From Flammeovirgaceae bacterium UBA5585 (GTDB taxonomy: Bacteria > Bacteroidota > Bacteroidia > Cytophagales > Cyclobacteriaceae): DNA of 64,000 bases. The stretch lies in the NCBI GenBank assembly GCA_002425185.1, contig DILT01000009.1:39114-103113 (forward strand). The letters are read 5' to 3'. The notes beneath the pieces were generated by a model. The model was not told the DNA's origin and did not search any database. It saw nothing but the letters and a program-made list of their open reading frames with translations. Positions 8,453 through 16,003 of the stretch are shown one piece after another. The position numbers and the translations under genes were made by a program. Within the stretch, counting starts at the first letter, position 1; every line of letters starts with the position of its first letter.

Positions 8453-9340
8453 ATGTACTACACCAAGAACACCGTACTCTACCTGAATGGTAAGTTCATC
8501 AAAGCGGCTGACGCCAACACCGACTTGTACAGTCAGACCCTGCACTATGGTTATGGAGCGTTTGAAGGCATTCGCGCTTACAACACCACACAAGGAACAA
8601 AAATTTTTAAAGCCTACGAACACTACGAACGATTGCGCCACAGTTGTGTGTCGGTAGGTATTCCATTCGATTACGATACAGAAACCTTAATACAGGTAAC
8701 ATACCAGTTGCTGGAGAAAAATAAATTGAAAGATGCCTACATCCGTCCGCTGGTGTATTGCAGCCCCAATATGTCGCTTACCGCACCAAAAGAAGTATTC
8801 ATCATGATTGCTGTTTGGGAATGGGGAAAATACCTGGGCAGTAACCTGCTTAAACTTTGCCTATCATCGTACCAACGCCCGAACCCCAACTCGGTAAAAG
8901 TAGATGCAAAAATCACAGGGCATTATGTAAACTCCATCCTGGCCACGAGCGAAGCCAAGGTGCGCGGCTATGATGAAGCATTAATGCTCGACATGCATGG
9001 GCATGTGGCCGAAGCACCGGGCGCAAACTTCTTTCTTGAAAAAAATGGTGTGCTGCACACTCCCCTTCAGGGTCATATCCTTCCCGGTATTACCCGACAA
9101 ACCGTCATCAACATTTGTAAAGAACTAGACATACCCGTTCAGGAACGTAACATCAAACCCGAAGAACTTCAGGATGCCGACAGCGCTTTTCTGTGCGGCA
9201 CCGCAGCCGAAGTGATCGGCATTGAATCGGTAGACGCAAAACCGTTTGCAAAACCATGGAAAGAAACTTTCGGAGCAATTATCCAGGAAGCCTACCAGGC
9301 ACAGGTGCTGGATAAGTCGTTTAGTCATGTGATTATATAA
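8453..9340 (+). CDS. ilvE: Branched-chain-amino-acid aminotransferase
   Basis: The 295-residue product, a class IV PLP aminotransferase, performs the last step of Ile, Val and Leu synthesis with glutamate as donor. Visible signatures are the N-terminal LYLNGKF, the substrate region LHYGYGAFEGIRAY, the PLP lysine at about Lys153 in DAKITGHYVNS, and the C-terminal PGITRQTVINICKEL with FLCGTAAEV, which binds the cofactor phosphate. ATG at 8453 is chosen over the upstream TTG because it begins the conserved protein and lies after the attenuator. It is the first structural gene of the ilv operon and under attenuator control. Confidence 0.93.
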   Translation: MYYTKNTVLYLNGKFIKAADANTDLYSQTLHYGYGAFEGIRAYNTTQGTKIFKAYEHYERLRHSCVSVGIPFDYDTETLIQVTYQLLEKNKLKDAYIRPLVYCSPNMSLTAPKEVFIMIAVWEWGKYLGSNLLKLCLSSYQRPNPNSVKVDAKITGHYVNSILATSEAKVRGYDEALMLDMHGHVAEAPGANFFLEKNGVLHTPLQGHILPGITRQTVINICKELDIPVQERNIKPEELQDADSAFLCGTAAEVIGIESVDAKPFAKPWKETFGAIIQEAYQAQVLDKSFSHVII

Positions 9341-9344
9341 ATAA

Positions 9345-9409
9345 GTTGTTCGTTGTCGGTTGTTCGTTATTCGAAAAACACGAAGAACCATCAACGAATA
9401 ACGAACAAC
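9345..9409. repeat. Intergenic inverted repeat, ilvE-ilvD spacer
   Basis: GTTGTTCGTTATTCG at 9359-9373 is the exact reverse complement of CGAATAACGAACAAC at 9395-9409: a perfect 15-bp stem with a 21-nt loop. A near copy of the left arm (GTTGTTCGTTGTCG, 9345-9358) lies directly before it. There is no T-tract after it, so it is an RNA hairpin within the operon rather than a terminator. Related copies occur in other spacers of the ilv/leu block (ilvN-ilvC, ilvC-ilvA, leuC-leuD, leuB-leuA). Confidence 0.8.
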
Positions 9410-9418
9410 GATATACGA

Positions 9419-11098
9419 ATGCAATTAAATAAATACAGCAGCACCATTACACAAGACCCTACCCTACCGGCATCGCAGGCCATGCTGTATGGTATTGGCT
9501 TAACCGAACACGACCTTACCAAAGCACAGGTTGGCATTGTCAGCACTGGTTTCGATGGAAACACCTGCAACATGCACCTGAACAAACTGGCCGAAGAAGT
9601 AAAGATTTCCGTATGGGATAATGAACTGGTGGGCCTGATCTTCCATACCATTGGTGTTAGCGATGGCATCAGCAACGGTACGGAAGGCATGCGCTATTCG
9701 CTGGTTAGCCGTGAAGTGATTGCCGACTCAATTGAAACCGTTTGTGGCGCACAATATTATGATGGCTTGATTGCTGTAGTGGGTTGCGATAAAAATATGC
9801 CGGGCTCGATTATTGCGATGGGCAGATTGAATCGTCCCGCGATTATGGTGTATGGCGGAACTATTGCGGGCGGCAACTGGAAAGGAAAAGAACTCAACAT
9901 TGTTTCAGCCTTTGAAGCTTTGGGTGAAAAGCTGGCCAATAAATTATCGGATGAAGACTATAAAGGTATCATCCAAAATTCTTGCCCCGGTGCTGGCGCC
10001 TGTGGCGGCATGTATACCGCCAATACGATGGCTTCGGCTATTGAAGCGCTCGGCATGTCATTGCCTTACTCATCTTCTAATCCTGCATTGAGCAAAGAAA
10101 AATCGAAAGAATGTGCCGAAGCGGGTAAGGCCATACACAACCTGCTCAAACTCGATTTAAAACCGCGCGACATCATGACTCGCAAGGCATTTGAAAATGC
10201 GTTAACTATTGTGATGGCGCTTGGCGGAAGCACGAATGCCGTACTGCATCTGATTGCCATGGCCAAAGCTGTAGGAATAAAAATCACGCAAGAAGATTTT
10301 CAAACCATCTCCGATAAAACCCCGGTACTCGGAAACCTAAAACCCAGCGGACAATATTTAATGGGCGATGTGCATCGGGTAGGTGGCGTACCCGCAGTGA
10401 TGAAATATTTATTGAGAAAAGGCTACCTGCATGGCGATTGCATAACCGTAACCGGAAAAACCATTGCCGAAAATGTTGAGCATGCGGCCGATCTGAATTT
10501 TGATACGCAGGATGTTATTGCTCCGGTTGAAAAACCGATCAAGGCAACAGGCCACATTCAAATTTTGTACGGCAACCTGGCCGAAAAAGGATCAGTTGCC
10601 AAGATCAGCGGAAAAGAAGGCGATGCCTTTAAGGGAAAGGCGCGTGTCTTCAACGGTGAGTTCGAACTCATTGAAGGCATTCAACAGAAGAAAGTACGGG
10701 AAGGCGATGTGGTGGTGATCCGTTACGTTGGCCCAAAAGGCGCACCCGGCATGCCCGAAATGTTGAAGCCTACCTCAGCCATTATCGGAGCGGGACTTGG
10801 TAAGAGTGTTGCGTTGATTACCGATGGAAGATTCTCTGGTGGTACGCATGGCTTCGTAGTAGGGCACATTACCCCCGAAGCCTTTGATGGCGGAACACTC
10901 GCGCTGGTAGAAGATGATGACTGGATTGAAATTGATGCGAAGCAACATCGCATTAATCTGCTGGTGGATGATGCCACCATCGCCAAACGAAAAGCTTCTT
11001 GGAAACAACCTGCCCTTCGTGTAAAAAGCGGAGTGCTTTTAAAATATGCCAAACAAGTAAAAACAGCTGCCGATGGATGCGTTACTGACGAAGAATAA
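9419..11098 (+). CDS. ilvD: Dihydroxy-acid dehydratase
   Basis: The 559-residue product dehydrates the dihydroxy acids of Ile and Val synthesis to 2-keto acids. The three cluster cysteines are at Cys50 (FDGNTCNMHL), Cys123 (VGCDKNMPGS) and Cys195 (GAGACGGMYTANTMAS), the spacing of the Fe-S dehydratases in the IlvD/Edd family. The C-terminal GRFSGGTHGFVVGHITPEA is also typical. ATG at 9419 is used; an open frame extends 66 nt further up but only through the intergenic repeat. The end overlaps the ilvB start by 26 nt, implying translational coupling. Confidence 0.95.
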   Translation: MQLNKYSSTITQDPTLPASQAMLYGIGLTEHDLTKAQVGIVSTGFDGNTCNMHLNKLAEEVKISVWDNELVGLIFHTIGVSDGISNGTEGMRYSLVSREVIADSIETVCGAQYYDGLIAVVGCDKNMPGSIIAMGRLNRPAIMVYGGTIAGGNWKGKELNIVSAFEALGEKLANKLSDEDYKGIIQNSCPGAGACGGMYTANTMASAIEALGMSLPYSSSNPALSKEKSKECAEAGKAIHNLLKLDLKPRDIMTRKAFENALTIVMALGGSTNAVLHLIAMAKAVGIKITQEDFQTISDKTPVLGNLKPSGQYLMGDVHRVGGVPAVMKYLLRKGYLHGDCITVTGKTIAENVEHAADLNFDTQDVIAPVEKPIKATGHIQILYGNLAEKGSVAKISGKEGDAFKGKARVFNGEFELIEGIQQKKVREGDVVVIRYVGPKGAPGMPEMLKPTSAIIGAGLGKSVALITDGRFSGGTHGFVVGHITPEAFDGGTLALVEDDDWIEIDAKQHRINLLVDDATIAKRKASWKQPALRVKSGVLLKYAKQVKTAADGCVTDEE

Positions 11099-12839
11099 AA
11101 AATCAATCACATCAACTGCTGAGCCGAAGAAACAAATTTCCGGTTCAGAAGCTTTATTGCGTTGCCTGGTGGCGGAAGGCGTAGATACCATGTTTGGTTA
11201 TCCGGGTGGTGCTATTATGCCCGTGTATGATGCGCTGTATTCCTATAGTGATCACTTGAACCACATTCTGGTACGTCACGAACAAGGCGCCATCCATGCT
11301 GCACAGGGATATGCACGAGTATCCGGCAAGGTAGGCGTGGCGATGGCAACTTCCGGCCCGGGTGCCGCTAATCTTGTAACAGGTCTTGCGGATGCCCTGA
11401 TTGATTCAACGCCTGTGGTTTGTATTACCGGCCAGGTAGCCGAACATTTACTGGGCACCGATGCCTTTCAGGAAATGGATGTTATCAACACCACACTTCC
11501 GGTAACGAAGTGGAATGTGCAGATCAGTAAAGCAGGCGACATTGCCGAACAGGTTGCTAAAGCATTCTACATCGCGCGCAGCGGAAGACCCGGCCCTGTG
11601 GTAATCGACATTACTAAAAATGCGCAGTTTGAAATGATCGATGACTTCGAATACGAAGTTTGTAAAAGCGTTCGTACGTATTCACCACAGCCTATTCTCG
11701 ATCACACTAAACTTGAAGAAGCTGCTGATTTAATCAACGTAGCCAAACGACCTTATATTTTATGCGGACAAGGTGTGTTGTTAAGCCATGCACAAGATGA
11801 ATTACTTGCCGTAGCAGAAAAAGCAAATATTCCCATCGCTTCTACCCTGCTCGGTTTATCGGCCGTGCCGGTTAATCATCCCTTGTACGTAGGCTACCTG
11901 GGCATGCACGGCAACTACGGTCCGAATATTCTCACCAACGAATGCGATGTGTTGATTGCCGTGGGGATGCGCTTTGATGATCGCGTAACCGGAAACGTAA
12001 ACAAGTATGCCAAACAGGCTAAGATTATTCACATTGAGTTGGATAAGGCTGAAATCAACAAGATCATTCCGGCTGATGTGGCGGTTCATGCCGATGCCAA
12101 AGAAGCACTAACCGCACTGTTGCCCTTAATCACAAAGAGCAATCACCACGACTGGTTTCAAAAATTCAGAGAAGCAGAACGGAAGGAGTATGAAAAAGTA
12201 ATTCAGTTTGATATTTATCCGGTAACGGAATCAATCAAAATGAGTGAAGTGGTATTTGAACTTGCGGAACAAACCAAAGGCGAAGCGATATTGGTTACTG
12301 ATGTTGGCCAACATCAGATGGTAGCTTCGCGGTACTATCCATTTAAACATCCACGTACCAATGTTACTTCCGGTGGTGCCGGTACAATGGGTTTTGCCTT
12401 ACCCGCTGCCATCGGTGCTGCGTTGGCTCAACCTGAAAAGCAAGTGGTGGCCATTATCGGTGATGGTGGTTTCCAAATGACTGTACAAGAATTGGGCACC
12501 ATCATGCAGTACAACATTCCGGTGAAAATCATCATTCTGAATAACAACTTTCTGGGGATGGTAAGGCAATGGCAACAGCTCTTCTTTGAAAGCCGGTACT
12601 CGTTCACCGAAATGCAAAACCCGGATTTTATAAAACTTAGTGAAGCCTATAAAATCCCTGCCCTTAAAGTAGAGCAACGCTCTCGATTGAATGCCGCTAT
12701 TCATAATCTGCTGAATATACCCGGTCCGTTTTTATTGGAAGTGGTGGTGGAAAAAGAACAGAATGTTTTCCCGATGGTACCTACAGGTGCAGGGGTGGCG
12801 GAAATTTTACTGGAAGCTCATGGAACGAGACAAAAGTAG
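11073..12839 (+). CDS. ilvB: Acetolactate synthase, large catalytic subunit
   Basis: The 588-residue product joins pyruvate to pyruvate or 2-ketobutyrate, using thiamine diphosphate, FAD and Mg2+. The catalytic glutamate is Glu70 in LVRHEQGAIHAAQGYAR after FGYPGGAIMPVYDAL. The central domain has GMRFDDRVTGN, and the diphosphate motif GDGGFQMTVQELGT lies near residues 462-490. This is the biosynthetic, FAD-binding type, not catabolic AlsS, judging by the operon and the ilvN partner directly downstream. The start ATG lies within the end of ilvD; the first 20 residues are lysine- and serine-rich and poorly conserved. Confidence 0.95.
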   Translation: MDALLTKNKKSITSTAEPKKQISGSEALLRCLVAEGVDTMFGYPGGAIMPVYDALYSYSDHLNHILVRHEQGAIHAAQGYARVSGKVGVAMATSGPGAANLVTGLADALIDSTPVVCITGQVAEHLLGTDAFQEMDVINTTLPVTKWNVQISKAGDIAEQVAKAFYIARSGRPGPVVIDITKNAQFEMIDDFEYEVCKSVRTYSPQPILDHTKLEEAADLINVAKRPYILCGQGVLLSHAQDELLAVAEKANIPIASTLLGLSAVPVNHPLYVGYLGMHGNYGPNILTNECDVLIAVGMRFDDRVTGNVNKYAKQAKIIHIELDKAEINKIIPADVAVHADAKEALTALLPLITKSNHHDWFQKFREAERKEYEKVIQFDIYPVTESIKMSEVVFELAEQTKGEAILVTDVGQHQMVASRYYPFKHPRTNVTSGGAGTMGFALPAAIGAALAQPEKQVVAIIGDGGFQMTVQELGTIMQYNIPVKIIILNNNFLGMVRQWQQLFFESRYSFTEMQNPDFIKLSEAYKIPALKVEQRSRLNAAIHNLLNIPGPFLLEVVVEKEQNVFPMVPTGAGVAEILLEAHGTRQK

Positions 12840-12859
12840 TTACGATTAATTTATAGCAC

Positions 12860-13153
12860 ATGAAAAGAGATTACACCATCGAAGTAGCAGCGGATAATAA
12901 CTTTTCCGTACTCAACCGGATCATCAACGTATTGAACCGCAGGCGTGTGCGCATCAAGCAACTGGTTGCACATGAAGATGAACATGACTTCCGGAAAGGT
13001 GGCGCAACGATGTTATTGCACACCACCCCCGAACTTATCGAAAAAGTAAAGCACCAGTTAGAGAAACTTATTGAAGTAGAAAGCGCCAACTTCTATGAAG
13101 GCAGCGAAGTGTATTTGGAACTGAGTGTAAAGAATAATCAGAAAGTCGCATAA
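12860..13153 (+). CDS. ilvN: Acetolactate synthase, small regulatory subunit (single ACT domain)
   Basis: The 97-residue product has one ACT domain (DYTIEVAADNNFSVLNRIINVLNRRRVRIKQL) and little more. Most bacterial IlvH/IlvN proteins of about 160 residues carry an additional C-terminal domain; this one is the size of E. coli IlvN or IlvM. It should bind and activate the IlvB catalytic subunit; whether it confers valine inhibition cannot be told. It lies 20 nt after ilvB, so the pair is co-transcribed. Confidence 0.9.
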   Translation: MKRDYTIEVAADNNFSVLNRIINVLNRRRVRIKQLVAHEDEHDFRKGGATMLLHTTPELIEKVKHQLEKLIEVESANFYEGSEVYLELSVKNNQKVA

Positions 13154-13205
13154 CAGATTTCACAAATAATCAACAACGAATAACTATCAACTAACAACCA
13201 AAACC

Positions 13206-14276
13206 ATGGCACAAATCAATTTTGGAGGAACCATAGAAGAAGTAGTAACCCGCGAAGAATTTCCGATGGAAAAGGCTTTGGAGGTATTGCGAAACGAAAC
13301 CATCGCCATCCTGGGATATGGCGTGCAAGGACCTGCTCAGGCATTGAACCTGCGCGACAACGGCTTTAACGTAATTGTTGGCCAGCGCAAAGGTGGTAAG
13401 TCGTGGAAAAAAGCTGTTGAACATGGCTGGGTTCCTGGCGAAACATTATTTGACGTTGAAGAAGCCGCCAAACAAGGAACCATTTTACAATTCTTACTTT
13501 CCGATGCGGGGCAGATTGCATCATGGCCAACCATTAAGCCCTACTTAACCAAAGGTAAAACCCTTTACTTCTCGCACGGGTTTGGTGTTACCTTCAACGA
13601 CCAGACTGGCATTGTACCCCCGAAAGAAGTTGATGTAATCCTTGTTGCACCAAAAGGATCCGGTACATCCGTGCGCAGATTGTTCCTTCAGGGAAAAGGC
13701 ATCAACTCCAGTTACGCCATTTATCAAAATGCCAGCGGACAGGCAAAAGAAAAAGCAATTGCGCTGGGCATTGGCGTAGGTTCAGGTTATTTGTTTGAAA
13801 CCGATTTCAAAAAAGAAGTCTACTCCGACTTAACCGGTGAACGCGGAACACTGATGGGCGCCATTGCCGGCATCTTTGAAGCACAGTATGAAGTGTTGCG
13901 CTCCAAAGGGCATTCCCCTTCCGAAGCTTTTAATGAAACCGTGGAAGAATTAACGCAAAGCTTAATGCCACTGGTAGCTGAAAACGGCATGGACTGGATG
14001 TATGCCAACTGCTCTACCACGGCACAACGCGGTGCACTCGACTGGAAAAAGCGTTTTAAAGAAGCAACGCTTCCGGTGTTTAAAGAACTCTACGAAAGTG
14101 TGGCCAGTGGCGCAGAAGCAAAACGTACCATCGACACCTGCAGCAAACCTGACTATCGTGAAAAGCTTGGCGAAGAACTAAAAGAACTCCGCGAAAGCGA
14201 ATTGTGGCAGGCTGGCGCAGCTGTACGACAATTGCGCCCGGAGAAGGCAGGCGTGGAGGAGAGTATGATAAATTAA
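13206..14276 (+). CDS. ilvC: Ketol-acid reductoisomerase
   Basis: The 356-residue product isomerises and reduces acetolactate or acetohydroxybutyrate to the dihydroxy acid, using NADPH and Mg2+. The Rossmann signature is ILGYGVQGPAQALNLRDNG (about 34-52), followed by the cofactor-specificity loop GQRKGGKSWKKA, whose serine and lysines suggest NADPH. VAPKGSG and the metal-ligand region SDLTGERGTLMGAIAGIFEAQ are intact. The length is near the class I short form (about 330) and far from the 490-residue class II enzyme of E. coli. The spacer before it holds a single arm of the operon's CGAATAAC repeat. Confidence 0.95.
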   Translation: MAQINFGGTIEEVVTREEFPMEKALEVLRNETIAILGYGVQGPAQALNLRDNGFNVIVGQRKGGKSWKKAVEHGWVPGETLFDVEEAAKQGTILQFLLSDAGQIASWPTIKPYLTKGKTLYFSHGFGVTFNDQTGIVPPKEVDVILVAPKGSGTSVRRLFLQGKGINSSYAIYQNASGQAKEKAIALGIGVGSGYLFETDFKKEVYSDLTGERGTLMGAIAGIFEAQYEVLRSKGHSPSEAFNETVEELTQSLMPLVAENGMDWMYANCSTTAQRGALDWKKRFKEATLPVFKELYESVASGAEAKRTIDTCSKPDYREKLGEELKELRESELWQAGAAVRQLRPEKAGVEESMIN

Positions 14277-14279
14277 ATC

Positions 14280-14351
14280 GTTGTTCGTTGGTCGCTATTG
14301 GTTGATTGCCGAATCGCCTAATAACTGAAGCCAAAACGAATAACGAACAAC
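14280..14351. repeat. Intergenic inverted repeat, ilvC-ilvA spacer
   Basis: GTTGTTCGTT at 14280-14289 pairs perfectly with AACGAACAAC at 14342-14351. The right arm is part of CGAATAACGAACAACC, identical over 15 nt to the right arm of the element before ilvD. The intervening 52 nt are not clearly structured. No T-tract follows. Confidence 0.7.
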
Positions 14352-14366
14352 CAACAACTATGAACA

Positions 14367-15620
14367 ATGGTTAACTTCGATATTCAACAGATACTGGACA
14401 TTAAAACCGCACACGAAACTCTCAAACACGTGGTGCTTAAAACGCCTTTGCAGTTTCATCGTAAACTTTCAGAGCGGTTTAAAGCGGAAATTTATTTAAA
14501 GCGTGAAGACCTGCAAGTGGTGCGCTCGTATAAGATACGCGGTGCGTACAACTTGATTCAGGGTTTAACAAAAGAAGAAAGAAGTCGCGGCATTGTGTGT
14601 GCCAGTGCCGGCAACCATGCGCAGGGTGTAGCCTTTTCGTGTAAGCTTTTGAACATCCACGGCACCATCTACATGCCCAGCATCACCCCCAAACAAAAGA
14701 TAAACCAGGTAAAAATGTTTGGTGGCGATCAGATTGATATTGTATTGGTAGGTGATACGTTTGACGAGTGTCAGGAGCATGCGCTGAAATTTTCAGATGA
14801 GCATCATAAAGTATTTGTTCCACCCTTCGACCATCAAAAAATAATTGAAGGCCAGGGCAGCGTTGGGATTGAGATTGCCGAAGAGTTATCGGGCATCGAT
14901 TATATTTTTATTCCCATCGGTGGCGGGGGCCTATGCGCGGGTGTGGGCAGCTACTTCAAAACTTTTTCACCAACTACAAATATTGTGGGTGTAGAACCAC
15001 AAGGCGCTCCATCAATGACAGAGGCACTGCGGGCGGGCAAGCCCGTTACCCTTGAATCCATTCAACGCTTTGTCGATGGTGCATCCGTTAAGCGGGTTGG
15101 TCACCTTACTTTCGCTTACATAAAAGACATAATTCAGGATGTCGTGCTGGTGCCCGAAGGAAAAGTAAGTACCGTAATTCTTCAACTGTATAATGAAGAT
15201 GCTATTGTAGCTGAACCTGCCGGAGCGTTGAGTATTGCCGCACTGGAGCAGTATCAGGATAAAATTAAAGGCAAGAAAGTAGTATGCATTGTAAGCGGTG
15301 GCAACAACGACATTGACCGCATGCAGGAGATTAAAGAGCGATCGCTTTTACACGAAGGCTTAAAGCACTATTTCATCATCCGGTTTGCACAACGACCAGG
15401 AGCCTTGAAAGAATTCGTAAACCACATTCTCGGCCCTACCGATGATATCGTGCGTTTTGAATTTATACAGAAGCACAATAAAGAAACAGGTCCTGCACTG
15501 GTGGGTATTGAAGTGAAATCGCGGGAAGACTTTGAACTATTGCGTGCCCGCATGCACGAACACCAACTAAACTTTACGGCTATCAATCAGCATGAAAATC
15601 TTTTTGAATATATTATTTAG
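14367..15620 (+). CDS. ilvA: Threonine dehydratase (threonine ammonia-lyase), biosynthetic
   Basis: The 417-residue PLP enzyme turns threonine into 2-ketobutyrate, the first committed step to isoleucine, linking the thr genes downstream to the ilv genes upstream. The PLP lysine is Lys56 in VRSYKIRGAYN, and the phosphate-binding glycine loop is IPIGGGGLCAGVG (about 185-197). A single ACT-like regulatory domain follows (about 335-417, from HYFIIRFAQRPGALKEFVNHIL), shorter than the double domain of E. coli IlvA, so feedback by isoleucine is likely but of the single-domain form. It is the last gene of the ilv group before a 206-bp gap. Confidence 0.93.
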   Translation: MVNFDIQQILDIKTAHETLKHVVLKTPLQFHRKLSERFKAEIYLKREDLQVVRSYKIRGAYNLIQGLTKEERSRGIVCASAGNHAQGVAFSCKLLNIHGTIYMPSITPKQKINQVKMFGGDQIDIVLVGDTFDECQEHALKFSDEHHKVFVPPFDHQKIIEGQGSVGIEIAEELSGIDYIFIPIGGGGLCAGVGSYFKTFSPTTNIVGVEPQGAPSMTEALRAGKPVTLESIQRFVDGASVKRVGHLTFAYIKDIIQDVVLVPEGKVSTVILQLYNEDAIVAEPAGALSIAALEQYQDKIKGKKVVCIVSGGNNDIDRMQEIKERSLLHEGLKHYFIIRFAQRPGALKEFVNHILGPTDDIVRFEFIQKHNKETGPALVGIEVKSREDFELLRARMHEHQLNFTAINQHENLFEYII

Positions 15621-15664
15621 TTGCATGACAGATCACGACTATGTAAAGTCACCATGGTATCAAC

Positions 15665-15745
15665 ACCTCTCCCCTTCCCCTCTCCTACAGGAGAGGGTGT
15701 CCGAGGCACGAGCCTGCCTGCCGGTAGGCAGGGACGGGGTGAGGT
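15665..15745. repeat. Structured intergenic repeat, three-way junction
   Basis: An outer stem joins ACCTCTCCCC (15665-15674) to GGGGTGAGGT (15736-15745) with one T-T mismatch. Inside it sit two perfect hairpins: CCCTCTCC-TACA-GGAGAGGG (15678-15697) and CCTGCCT-GCCGGT-AGGCAGG (15713-15732). The second contains the 14-mer also found at 5115-5128. The geometry is that of a folded RNA or cruciform repeat. It sits in the ilvA-thr leader gap and has no U-tract, so termination is not evident. Confidence 0.75.
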
Positions 15746-15826
15746 TAATGATCGGGCATTCACTCTATACTTATTTTTTTTAAATCACTTTAGGATATCA
15801 ACATAAAATTAAAGTACTTGACCGCC

Positions 15827-15907
15827 ATGTTAACGCAAGCAATCCGTATCACCAACACAGCAGCCATCACGGCTACAGCTTGCACACGTACCACCACTAC
15901 GGGGTAA
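15827..15907 (+). CDS. Threonine/isoleucine leader peptide (thr operon)
   Basis: A 26-codon ORF begins ATG TTA ACG and ends TACTRTTTTG then TAA. It holds 10 threonine and 3 isoleucine codons in 26, including four Thr codons in a row just before the end, and lies 96 nt upstream of thrA. That composition matches the role of E. coli thrL, whose peptide is also Thr/Ile rich. The stop codon sits inside a small hairpin ACGGG-GTAA-CCCGT (15899-15912). Unlike the ilv leader I find no clear intrinsic terminator in 15908-16003; weak hairpins CCCT/AGGG (15928-15942) and one around 15938-15962 lack a U-tract. The way stalling is read out therefore remains open. Confidence 0.82.
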   Translation: MLTQAIRITNTAAITATACTRTTTTG

Positions 15908-16003
15908 CCCGTCTTCACCACCATATTCCCTATCCGTCAGGGCTTCTCCAGGAGTCGCGCTGATTCATGATTATTTCTCAAGCATCTAAAAAAATAAAGC
16001 GCT

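Noticed and set aside
9353..9418. 22-residue N-terminal extension of IlvD
   Set aside because: Encoded entirely by the intergenic repeat; the conserved protein begins at the ATG at 9419.
15592..15806. Two 60-codon ORFs across the ilvA end and the structured repeat
   Set aside because: Their sequence is dictated by the repeat hairpins and they lack any start context or family signal.
15908..16003. Intrinsic terminator for the thr leader
   Set aside because: Hairpins CCCT/AGGG and CTCC/GGAG are short and no T-tract follows; not reported as a terminator.
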